Shown: positions 9,857 through 19,041, numbered from the stretch's first letter. The stretch: 21,694 bases of DNA from Cudoniella acicularis (GCA_013054445.1 JAAMPI010000985.1:1-21694), one strand, 5' to 3'. The notes: generated by a model from the letters alone, not told the origin. Made by a program: numbers and translations.

Positions 9857-10260
9857 TTAATTATATTAGTTATAATACTATTAATATATATAGAATTAAT
9901 TTAAAGTTACTTTTTAGTCTATAGAATCAGATTCTGTCTAAGAAAGCCTTATATCTACTGTTTTCCGAGTATAGTAGTGTCTTCTTATACGGCTAATATC
10001 CGCTACGCGAAGTCCTTGATTTACGAATAAGTAGGGCAAAGCCCTAGGCTCTCTTAGACTAGTACCTAGTCGGTTAAACGCTGTTCCTAAATCAGGGAAA
10101 GCTTTTAAAGAGGTATAGCTGCTTCTTAATACGATTCGTAGCCTTTAATACGATTCTAAAGTATAGTCCTTAGAACTCTATAGTCGAGACTAGCCTTTTA
10201 TATAGATACGCTATTTACGACTTCCTCGAGTACTCGTATAACGTCTTCTTTAGTATATAT
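9857..10260 (-). pseudogene. N-terminal relic of a pogo/Fot1-type (Tc1/mariner) transposase
   Basis: One minus-strand frame runs about 134 codons without an indel but with 15 in-frame stops, all TAA/TAG. Its readable pieces follow the fungal pogo-type order. First is an HTH (psq-like) region with KEDVIRVLEEV, a KASLDYRVLRTILQNRIKGY helix-turn-helix and EAA. Then comes a CENP-B-like region with ESLGLCPTYS, IKDFA, GFLRQN and NSIYINS. The first codon is ATA where ATG would be expected (a G-to-A change). The catalytic DDE domain is missing: the frame is cut at 9857 by the right LTR of the gag-only element. Its start abuts the LTR start at 10262. Confidence 0.65.
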
Positions 10261-10261
10261 A

Positions 10262-11744
10262 TGTCACGACCTACGATCATATGACGGGGTCACGTGGTAG
10301 AGTCCCGAATCTAAGGAGTCGCCTTAGTACTAGGACTCTAGGGCTCTTAGACTCTATATAATTAATAACCTATATAGCCGTATAGTTTTCCTATATTAGA
10401 GCGTATACTTAACTTATATTCTAATATTATTACTTGATTAAGATAACGCTCTACTAGAACCTACTTAACGCTTCTAAGGCTAAGTAAACCCCGTTTACGT
10501 AATATCGAGATCTTATATAATAATAGAACGTTATACTTTAAGCACCTCTTTACCTTAAAGTATATAAAGCAAACAACACTATGTCTAACCTCTCTAGTAG
10601 CTCACGAGCCCTACGAGGCTCTACTAGACCCTAGCCGAATCTCGGTACTCTAGGACCTGACGTGGTTATTAAAGATATAGTCACCCTTCTTCTTAAAAAA
10701 GACTTATTAGACAATAATAACCTAGACGTAACTAATAAGATAGAAGAAGAAACTAAGGTTCGATTCTTATAAGATATTAGTAGGACCGTCTAGTAAGAAA
10801 TTAAATAAGGTCTTTATAATAAGGAAAAGAAACCTAAAATCATAACTAGTATTAACTAGGAATTTATACTCGAGTCAAACGAAGTATTAAAGATTCTAGT
10901 ACTAGAAAGATTTATAAGAGCCTATAATAAGCTTATTATGTTCTTATTATAAGCCTAGATCTACCTCGACTTTAAACACGATAAGTTTAAAGACGATATT
11001 AAGAGATCCTTATAACTCACTACCTATTTAAAGGATACTACTATAAAATAGATTAAGCCGTTCTTGATCGACTTTTATAAGAACTAATAATATATTAAAC
11101 TTATAATACTAACTACTATTATGATCTTCTAGGGACCTAAGGGGTTCGAGACCGAGATCACTCGGGTCTTTAGAAACCTTAACGAGGTCTAGGAAGCCTA
11201 GTAGGAGATCATCCGCCTTAAATAAAAGGGGTTAGTAATTTAGTATATAACTACTTTCTAGGGAATCGCTAATAAAACTACCTAGATAGGTATTACTATT
11301 ACTACTCGCTTTTATAAAGGATTAAAAGATAGGGTTAAAGACGAAATCGTAAAGGGACTAATACTAACTAATTTACCTGATATAATTAAGACAGCTGTTA
11401 GGATCGACAACCGCTTATAGGAGAGATAAAGAGAGAAGAACACCGGTCGACTTAGATAAAGACGGACAGCCTCTAGAAGTTTAGCTCGTAACCTATAAGA
11501 ACTAAACGCTATAGAACGACTATAGATGTCTATAGACGAACGTAAACGACTAATAGACAGAAAAATATGTTTCTTCTATAAGAAACCTAGCTATCGTACT
11601 AACGCCTGTCCTAATAAACCCGCCGGAAGAGGACGAGGAACACCTAGGGGTAGAGGGCGGGGTCGCGATAGAGGCCGTGGCTAAAGACGAGAAGTAGGAC
11701 TTATAAAACGATTAGTTATAGACCTCTTTTAAGAACGCTCCCTT
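10262..11744 (+). mobile_element. Second LTR retroelement relic (5' part: LTR start, leader and gag)
   Basis: TGTCACGACC at 10262 looks like an LTR 5' end, with TCACGTG and a TATATAA box (about 10358) downstream. The LTR 3' end is uncertain; TATATAATA near 10522 is one candidate. A gag frame follows at 10581-11684. No pol gene and no 3' LTR of the same family are present. The relic ends where the 11745-12215 LTR-like sequence begins, so it is truncated. Confidence 0.55.
10581..11684 (+). pseudogene. RIP-inactivated retrotransposon gag with zinc-knuckle remnant
   Basis: The frame runs from an ATG at 10581 to a TAA at 11682-11684 (367 codons) without any indel. It contains 25 internal stops, 11 TAA and 14 TAG, and no TGA. 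Readable parts include KGFETEITRVFRNLNEV, ITTRFYKGLKDRVKDEIVKG and DIIKTAVRIDNRL, the usual Ty3/Gypsy-type gag order. Near 11566-11611 a CCHC knuckle survives as C-F-F-Y-K-K-P-S-Y-R-T-N-A-C: the second Cys and the His codons both read TAT. A basic RGRG-rich tail follows. Changes of this type (TGT to TAT, CAT to TAT, TGG to TAG, CAA to TAA) are what RIP makes. The intact protein would have packaged element RNA; this copy cannot. Confidence 0.75.
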
Positions 11745-12215
11745 TGTTACGGCTCTATAAAGGCACGAAGGCCCTGACGTCACGTAAGACGTATTTGTAA
11801 GAAGGTGCTATATTAACGAAGAAACTAAGCTGAGGAGAGAAGAAGGAGAGGTGGCCCTGAAGGGGCCTTATATACAGGAGGTGAGTACTGGCAAGCGAGG
11901 TCACGTGATAAGGGGTTAGGGGGACGTGTCGCAGCCTCCTGTCGCATATAGCGCCACACTGTCTGAGTCTCACTAGTCACAGGACTGTGCGTTGCACTAG
12001 GTCTGTGACATATAGATCCCCCTAACCAGCGGATAGCCTAGATAACATTAGCTATCCATGGCTTCCCGACTATCCTGTCTATCCCGTCTATCCGCTTATG
12101 CCATGTGACTCGTCACGTGACACCCATGACTTAGGACCCTGGTTCTCTGTGCTGTTCCCATTGGTCGCAGCCGAGCCTCAGGCCTAGGCCCGCACGTGCG
12201 TATAGATTCGTGACA
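11745..12215 (-). mobile_element. LTR-like sequence, minus orientation, not RIP-mutated
   Basis: On the minus strand it starts TGTCACGAATC at 12215 and ends CGTAACA at 11745, giving TG...CA ends that are imperfect inverted repeats. Inside are CACGTG motifs, a TATATAAGG box, and then a CT-rich CTTCTTCTC segment as in the other LTRs here. Composition is GC-richer with normal CA/TG. Flanking pentamers (CCCTT left, GTCGG right) do not match, so the ends may be off or the copy may be recombinant. Internal features are an 11-bp perfect inverted repeat (GGTTAGGGGGA at 11914-11924 with its complement at 12017-12027) and a three-fold CTATCC array at 12070-12096. Confidence 0.55.
12070..12096 (+). repeat. 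Three 9-bp tandem units, CTATCC-type
   Basis: CTATCCTGT, CTATCCCGT and CTATCCGCT follow each other inside the LTR-like sequence. Together with GCGGATAG upstream the array can fold into a short hairpin. Confidence 0.6.
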
Positions 12216-12370
12216 GTCGGGTTATAAAAACACTACGTATTTTTAAACAGGGTACTTAAAAAGGTTATATTCTTATATATTAACTACTGATATCTTTATA
12301 TCTTTAATTATAAATTATTATCTTTTATAATTGTTTAATTATTAATTTTTGAAGTGGGTAGTGGGGTGGA
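12216..12370. repeat. Short AT-rich RIP-like remnant
   Basis: TA-rich with almost no CA/TG up to about 12345, then an abrupt change to G-rich sequence with GTGGGTAGTGGGGTGG just before the second copy of the dispersed repeat. This marks the right edge of the transposon nest. Confidence 0.45.
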
Positions 12371-12377
12371 TTATATA

Positions 12378-12421
12378 AGTGGGAATTCAACCGGGGTGGG
12401 AACGTAAGCGGGAAATCGAGT
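12378..12421 (+). repeat. Copy 2 of the 44-bp dispersed direct repeat
   Basis: It matches 7-50 at 40 of 44 positions in the same orientation. It lies at the junction between mutated repeat DNA and the promoter region of the intact HET gene. Confidence 0.6.
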
Positions 12422-12530
12422 AAAGCTGTGCCCAGGGTTCTTATATTCAAGCCACAACGACCCCTGGCAACCTGCAGTGCGGCGGAGCGAAGCGTCAACC
12501 TCTTCAAGACGTGTTTTTAAGCGCACTCTT

Positions 12531-12547
12531 CCAATGCCCTTCCCAAT
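12531..12547 (+). promoter_or_regulatory. Two CCAAT boxes upstream of the HET gene
   Basis: CCAAT occurs at 12531-12535 and again at 12543-12547, 106-122 nt before the ATG at 12653. CCAAT is the binding core of the fungal Hap complex; spacing and orientation are plausible, but no function is shown. Confidence 0.3.
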
Positions 12548-12652
12548 ATTTAGCAGCACACAACGAGCCGACTTCTTTCTGCCTGTTGACAGTTCCCGTA
12601 CGCCTTACGTGCCTTCGCCCCCACACCCCCCGTTTTGATACGGTGTGCCGCC

Positions 12653-14836
12653 ATGTGGCTGATCAATACCACAACACTCGCTCGCTCGGCTGTCATAGAC
12701 TCAGAAAGTTGCACTTATGCAATCCTCTCCCACACATGGGCAGATGGCGAGGTTACCTTCCAGGAATTCGCGCAGCTTAGCCATGCAAGGACGAAGCCGG
12801 GATTCTCAAAGATTGAACAGACGTGCCAACTAGCCCGTGAACGTGGCATCGAGTACGCGTGGGTAGACACTTGTTGTAAGTGTTATTCTCGGAGCAATTG
12901 CTACCTACTTCAATTGTCTCGCGAGCTTTTTGTCTACTTTCTGGACATATTTTAAGAGCTCACACCTCATGAAACATTGCTTTAATTCCATATCCTGTCT
13001 TCTTTAGGCACCACTGAGTACTGACTCTGGGATTTGCAGGTATTGATAAAAGCAGCAGTGCCGAATTGTCAGAAGCTATCAACTCAATGTTCCGGTGGTA
13101 CAAGAATTCGGCTGCCTGCTTCGTTTTCCTCTCTGATCTTCCTGATGCGATTGTCAAAAGGGAGATGCGAAACAGCCTCCCCAATTGCAGGTGGTTTGCT
13201 CGTGGTTGGACGCTGCAAGAGCTCATTGCTTCCAATGACATTGAGTTCTATGATAGGAGGTGGATTTATATCGGAGACAAAGTTTCCCTGCAGGCTCAGC
13301 TGTCACAAATTACTGGGATCGACATCGAAGTGCTAGAAAATAACGATGTGCTCCCATCTATACCGGTTGCGAGGCGAATGTCTTGTGAGTTTATCGAGGG
13401 TTTTCAATTTGTTACTCCAGTCTCTAATTCTTGGGACTAATATGTCCCACCTCAGTATGTAAGGTGGCTGAGACGCAACCCGAAGTGGTCTCATTCGCTA
13501 TGTCTAATCGGAGGAACATACTGATTACCATTTTTAACTAGGGGCGGCAAAGCGAAGCACAACTAGAGTGGAAGACCTCGCATATTGTCTCTTTGGATTG
13601 TTCGATGTAAATCTGCCGATGCTATACGGAGAGGGATCGAAGGCCTTCCTGCGGCTTCAAGAGGCCATCGCGCAAGAAAACAACGACCTTTCCCTGCTCG
13701 CATGGACATCCAATGAAACCAAAGGCCACGGCCAAGACTTTCAAGGCGCACTCGCGCCATCGCCTGCGCACTTCTCACACTGTGGTAGTCTTCAGAATCT
13801 TGTGGACCCTGGCACTCCAAGAGCAGATTTTACAATCACCAACAGAGGGTTTCATATCACAACCCGCTTGGGTCAGAGCGGAAATGAATACCTATTGTTT
13901 CTCAACTGTGTGCCAACTAAGGCAACTGACGCAATAATTGCCATTCAACTTGTCAGAACTGCATATAGTTATGTTCGGCGCTGGACTGATGTGTATTATG
14001 CGACCTCTGGTGGGTTATTTCCATTGACTGAGGTGACTCCTGTCTATATTCCCAAGGTCATTAGTCAGCCAGAGCCTCTTGCACTCAAAGCGAAACTTAC
14101 GCGTCGTTTTGACCTCCAGATCAAGAATGAGTCCGATTTCCAGTTCGATGTCAGGAAGAGACCCGAACATCTCTGGGACAGTCTCACCAACAGGTTTATT
14201 ACAGATGGATACGAGAAGATTATGGGTCTCCTTGAGATCGATATTCGAAGTTCCGAAATATTGGTGGGACCCCCTTTAGTCCAAGGTTACGGTCAACAAC
14301 CAGGTTATGGCCAACACCCAGGTTATAGCCAATACCCAGGTTATAGCCAACAACCAGGTTATGGCTATGGTTTAAACCGAAATTACCCACCAATGGTGGA
14401 AGAAACCTTCGTTTTTAATTCCTCATACGTTGCAGTATTTGGACTTGATACCTACCGATGTGTTAAGGAACGTGGAATCATAGACACGTTAGTCGAGCCA
14501 TGGACTGCAGTTTATCAGTTGAAGGATGATAAACAGATTTCGGATATTCTTTCTGAGGAAAAATCACATGGACTTGCCTATGTTCTGGCCCAATTGAGAA
14601 AAGTTCTCAATTCTCGCGCCGCTGCTCGCAGTTTACCAGGAGCTTTGACTATCACCCCAGTTTGGACGATTGACACGCCGGATGGTAGGCCTCCTGCAGA
14701 CTTTATGGGGAGTGGGCAGTTTTCCAGCAAGTCTAACTATCAGCTCATATTTTCAGGACGGGTGAAGGAACGTGAGGAATTTGGACCGGCATCTGGCATG
14801 TATGACTTGGTTCTCAGCTTTGCCGAAACTGGTTGA
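12653..14836 (+). CDS. HET-domain (heterokaryon incompatibility) protein, intact, three exons
   Basis: Exons are 12653-12875, 13040-13384 and 13542-14836 (620 residues). The introns (164 and 157 nt, GTAAGT...GCAG and GTGAGT...CTAG) are both phase 1 and split a Cys and a Trp codon. The start ATG sits in GCCGCCATG. HET motifs appear in order: MWLINTTTL, YAILSHTW (about 22-29), GIEYAWVDTCCIDKSSSAEL (about 65-84), FARGWTLQEL (about 127-136), then WAAKRSTTRVEDLAYCLFG and PMLYGEG (about 190-221). The C-terminal half has no domain I recognise but holds four GY(G/S)Q(Q/H/Y)P hexapeptides at 438-461. HET proteins in characterised fungi trigger cell death on meeting a non-self allele; the partner here is unknown. 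There are no stops or shifts, although a RIP-mutated nest begins about 300 nt upstream. Confidence 0.88.
14285..14371 (+). repeat. 18-bp tandem repeat encoding Q/G/Y/P hexapeptides
   Basis: Four in-frame 18-bp units (14285-14302, 14303-14320, 14321-14338 and 14339-14356) encode GYGQQP, GYGQHP, GYSQYP and GYSQQP. A partial fifth unit encodes GYGYG. Units differ mostly at two codons. The composition is like that of prion-like or phase-separating low-complexity tracts. Confidence 0.9.
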
Positions 14837-15360
14837 TCAAGAATGGCATGATCTAATGAAGGAATCCACGCCACAGATTGCATGAATATTGTTTCAATTA
14901 CGCCAGAGCTTCTGAATTGGAATTTGGAAGGGAGTTGTGTTAGTTCTGTATACTTTCATGTGGGTTTCTGACTTTTAAGCCTGCCCTTCGGTGTTTCCTT
15001 TGATGCTCGACGCGGTACCAAAACTTCTCTGTTTTCAAGCAATAAATGCTTCACCTTACTGGTGAAAATGGCCTAATTTGGAGAACTCCGTGATAGCAGT
15101 TACAACGACTTTTTCATGCCGAGAGAACTTTTGCGGCCTGATAGGAGAGAATAGATGAGCCATCGCCGTGACTTCGTAGTTAGCTTGTGATTGCGAGGCA
15201 CCTTCGAGATTGTGGGGTCGGATCAAGCCAGCTCTCAGCCTTCCCCCTTACTTGGGTAGTTGGCCCAGTCCTTCCCTCTTCGTTCCAAGTTTGGTGAGGC
15301 CAGTAGGTACGGTTACTTGCCACGTTGAAGCCTCTCGCTTCCCCATTTCCGTGACCTGAC
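14837..15360. other. 3' flank of the HET gene, nothing recognised
   Basis: Normal base composition and no supported frame. It probably includes the 3' UTR; an AATAAA sequence occurs at 15041 (AAGCAATAAATG). A change to AT-rich DNA follows after about 15380. Confidence 0.4.
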
Positions 15361-15379
15361 CAGTATTCACCCGTATATG

Positions 15380-15720
15380 TTTAAATAGGCTTAATTCTCA
15401 ACATTAAAAAGTACACTTTCGTGCAAGTAACGCAAGTAAGAGTTAGGGCTATTACTCTTCGCCTACCCTACCAAAATACACTAAAGCATACACTTTTAAA
15501 TTTCTTATAATTTAATAACAAATTTAATAAAAGATCTTAAAATGTATTAAATTAACTAAATTTACTTTAATTTTAATTTATATAATTCGGAATTTGATTT
15601 AAATAAATAATAAAAAGGTTATACGCACTTCTTTTATAAAGTTATAAAATAACTTGATTTATATAAGCCGCCCTTATACCGCTTTATTATAAATTTATAC
15701 TACCTAACGATTAGAGGGAA
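15380..15720. repeat. AT-rich RIP-like tract
   Basis: Dominated by A, T and TA with few CA/TG and no frame of any length. Near its left end is a doubled GCAAGTAA motif (about 15423-15439). Element type unknown. Confidence 0.5.
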
Positions 15721-16561
15721 CACAGAATTTCGAAGGACGCACCTTTTAGAAACGAAGCCTTAAAACCTAGTGCACACGGCTCTACGATCTACCGCCGTCC
15801 CTCCCCTATAATCGCGACGTCGATAGCTCTATTCGTTATAGAGTTATCGTCGTTGGCGACCTATAGGGGGGGACGCGTAGACGTCGCGACACGACACCGA
15901 ATCACCACAACCCTCTAGAATCATCGAACAAAGTCGACGAAGGTATGGAAGGGTGCTAGGGCACCACTAGAAGACTTACTAGTCACGTGAAAAACAAACA
16001 CTAATATAGTCATTAACGATAGAGAGACGAGTGACGCGCCCCCTAAACGCGATAATAACAACCCTGTCTCTTATATGAGCACGACCTTTAGTCTATATAC
16101 CTTACCTATTATTCTATCGACAAGCCGAGAAGTAGTGACCCTTGAAACGGCCGAAATCGTCTCCTTATAACAGGCTTTTAGTATATAGTAGGGTCCCTAG
16201 CGGAGTATAGGCACCTCTAAGAATATATAGAACATATAGAACATACGGGGCAAGGGATCTAGAGATCAGTATAGTATACGGGAGGCAGGAAGACTAGGGT
16301 AGGAGGGGTAGGAGGGTAAGATCTCTAGTGAAGGGGCTCTTCTTATAAGCCGTAATTAACTAGGAAGGCCTTCTAGATAATATCAAGTGCTAACAGGAGG
16401 GCTTAGTCTACCCTCCTATAATAGTGACCTAGAAGTCACCGGTAACTTATAGAATCCGGGTTAGTACCTATAATCGCTTTTAGGGCAAGAGGCACGTTTA
16501 TTAGGGGTATAAGGTAGAGATAGAGGTAGTGCTATAGAAGGGATACGGGGCTGTCCGGAGG
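15721..16561. repeat. Degraded repeat, moderate GC, RIP-like, with hairpin
   Basis: CTA/TAG-rich sequence in which CA and TG are scarce but CG is frequent. It contains a long imperfect inverted repeat at 15789-15880, a CACGTGA motif (15985) and direct repeats such as ATATAGAAC. No protein could be read. It is likely the mutated remains of a GC-richer element such as an LTR or a retroelement interior. Confidence 0.45.
15789..15880. repeat. Imperfect inverted repeat (hairpin) with arms of about 43 bp
   Basis: The left arm (15789-15831, ending GATAGCTCTA) pairs with the right arm (15837-15880, beginning TATAGAGTTATCGTCG) around a TTCGT loop, with a few mismatches and one-base gaps. Both arms hold a C-rich/G-rich core next to CTATA. 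Confidence 0.6.
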
Positions 16562-16748
16562 NAAGAAGGGGGGGACGNAAGATACCGTTATAGACGGTNA
16601 AAAAGGTACGATAGGCTACGAGGAAACNAAATCGANATAAGGCGANAGATAGAGCTTAGGTTTTTGTCNNTANGGGCTCTNGCCCTNGCGGTTTCCTAAG
16701 GATTNTAACTTAANAGAGACCNCGNATAGCCNTTNGGCCGNATCGGTN
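16562..16748. other. Cluster of ambiguous bases (N), low-quality sequence
   Basis: About 19 N positions are scattered singly between 16562 and 16748 in a G-rich then TA-rich context, directly before a trinucleotide microsatellite. Scattered single Ns indicate poor read quality, not a sized gap. Nothing should be inferred from frames crossing it. Confidence 0.85.
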
Positions 16749-16771
16749 TAATAATAATAATAATAATAATA
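16749..16771 (+). repeat. (TAA)n microsatellite
   Basis: Seven full TAA units plus a partial one. Its position right after the ambiguous bases suggests that slippage harmed sequencing here. Confidence 0.9.
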
Positions 16772-17065
16772 CTTAAAATAATTCTTAACCCGAGCAGAAA
16801 CCCTTGATAATAGCAGACTAATACGTAAGATTCACTATGATTGGCGGAAGGGAAGAATATAGTTATAGTCTTGCATAGCCCGAGTGCACCACCAACCGAG
16901 CCTATCACTGTTCATGATGCCAGCTACTACAGCACAACACCGAGGTACAGCTAAAGGCCTGTGGCCTGCTCAAACATGGTCGACATATTTCAAGAAGAAA
17001 CCTCTTCCAGAACAATCCTGATTGTATTTCTAACGTAAGATAATTCCTCGCCTTCCGATCAAGAA

Positions 17066-18642
17066 ATGGACTCTGGATCCCTTTACCAACCACTGAAAAG
17101 CCAACAGCACGAGATACGACTCATACGTGTATTGCACTCAGCTGACGAGGCTATTATACACTGCGATCTTGAAGTAGCGTCCCTCGACTAAAAAGACCTC
17201 CACTATCAAGCACTATCTTATGAGTGGGGAGATCCCGATGTCCTCCGGCCCTTAGTTGGAGTCCTGCTGAACGGTCATGAGGTACCAGCGACGCCTAATT
17301 TGAGACTTGCGTTAGGTCATATTCTGAATGACCCATGGTATTATTGGATCGATGCTCTGTGTATCAACCAAAGGGATTTTGATGAGCGGGCACAACAAGT
17401 CCGCCTGATGACAAGAATATACCATGATGCCGATGATATCGATGTGTGGCTTGGTATAGAGAAAGGGAATAGCAGCCTTGGGATTGAGTTGATCAATCAC
17501 TTTGAACTCGCTGTCGAAGACGTTAAGGGTATTGAAAATGGTTCAAAAACTCAAGAGGCTGTTTCAAAATTATGGATTCCTGCATACGAGTTACACTGGG
17601 ACGGCTTTTGTCAAATTCTCTCACGGTCGTACTGGAGGAGGCTCTGGGTGATCCAAGAGCTCGTCGCAAACCCAACTCGGCGGAGAATTTGGCTACTCTG
17701 CGGTCTCAGGCGTGCGCGGTTCTATTGGGTTGGCTATATAGTTAAGGGCGTTATTTGTTTAGCTGACCTCATTGAGAGGACTCCTGTTGCGCCGCTGGGA
17801 AATTATGACTCCTGGCCATCGCTTACACGAGAGTTGGGCGAAATGTCGATGACTCTGGACGCCTTGACATTTTAGCCTGCTGCCAGAATCGTTCTAAGAA
17901 GGAATTCATATTGCCTTCTTGGGTGCCTAATTGGATAACATACTATCCTTGGCACAATATAGTGAATCAACCCTGCGACGCATCTAAGTCTACACAGTCA
18001 ATCGTCAGCTTCTCCCCCGATGGGAACACCCTCTTGGCGAGAGCAATCGTCTTAGATTCTATCACCCGACTGCATTCCTGGCCCCACAACAGCAAACTGA
18101 ACAAGGAGGTGTTCAATTGGCTCGAATTTGCGGCATCTTTACAAAATCTCAGCTCTGCCTCGACCCACTGCAGTGGTGATGCTACCAGCCCACCCTCGGA
18201 TAGTACCATTCGCACATTCTACGAAATGCTGGCAAGCAACACTTTGCATCCCGCTAAAGTTAAACGCAGACTCCCTTTCCGAAGTTTCGCAAGCTTATGC
18301 AGCAAGCTGTACGAGGCTGGGAGTAACTCTCGAGAGGATCCCAAGTGGCCGGATGTCAGCGGGTACTTTTTCAAAAAGGCCATTGTGCCTTGGAGGCTAC
18401 TGTTTACAATTGAGCTTCTGAATCCTCGTTATCAATCAAGGAATGTGCGAAGGGTAATTGGGCTCTGTTCGTTAAAGGCGAGATATGGCGACGTGGTTAC
18501 TATTATAAGAGGATGCAAATATCCGATTCTTTTGAGGGCGGAAAACGGAGCATACGTGGTTATAGGGGAGGTTTATTTGAATGGGTTTATGAATGGGGAA
18601 GCTATTACGAGGTTTGCGGAGGTAGATATTAAGTTGATATAG
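17066..18642 (+). pseudogene. HET-domain protein pseudogene (in-frame stop plus frameshift)
   Basis: From the ATG at 17066 the frame reads a typical HET N-terminus, LYQPLKSQQHEIRLIRVL, then stops at a TAA (17189-17191) after 41 codons. It continues in the same frame with HYQALSYEWGDPD (about 48-60), YYWIDALCINQRDFDERAQQ, VRLMTRIYHDADDIDVWLG and YWRRLWVIQEL, up to a TAG at 17873. The C-terminal part resumes in another frame from about 17863 (DILACCQNRSKKEFILPSWV) and ends at the TAG at 18640, with the family's usual NGFMNGEA near the end. The DPRDK-x-Y-x-LLG segment normally between these parts is missing, so a deletion with frameshift is likely. The TAA can be explained by one CAA-to-TAA change. 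It appears recently dead. Confidence 0.75.
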
Positions 18643-19041
18643 GATCGTTAGTATTTCTCCCTAAATTTAAAATTAAATTTTTTGTTAGAGTACCTAACGC
18701 AAAGCACAAAGCATAGAGACAATCTGCACTAAAGTAATGAGAAAAAGACTGGGAATTAAAGAGAGATCAAGGGTCGGGCTATATAGCACCGGAACGCCCC
18801 TTTCTCCCATAACATTTTTGCGCCGTCACAGGCACTTTACTATATCTAGAAACACAAGAAGATTCAATTACAAGTTTATAACGAGTACTAGAGTCATAAA
18901 AATCTGCACTTAATTTTGCGATAGCATTGTTTACATTTTAGAACATTATATTTCGCCAAAGAACGTGCACGACCTACAGAAACCACGCACTTCCCTCCAC
19001 ACATCAAAACACCACTCACCACCACCACACTATCCATCAAA
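18643..19041. other. Convergent intergenic region between the HET pseudogene and the AA9 gene
   Basis: Both neighbours end here, so the space holds two 3' ends. No frame is supported. Confidence 0.4.

Noticed and set aside
11914..11924. GGTTAGGGGGA as telomere-type repeat
   Set aside because: A single non-TTAGGG-periodic occurrence, paired with an inverted copy at 12017-12027; it is part of the LTR-like sequence.
14285..14371. CRISPR-like or non-coding tandem array
   Set aside because: The units are contiguous without spacers, in frame, and inside an exon; they are a coding repeat.
16696..16908. Minus-strand open frame crossing the ambiguous bases
   Set aside because: It depends on N positions and on translating the TAA microsatellite as poly-isoleucine.
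17175..17212. A small intron that would remove the TAA in the second HET gene
   Set aside because: The only GT...AG pair close around it would be about 37 nt, shorter than usual for these fungi, and would delete conserved residues; a CAA-to-TAA change is simpler.
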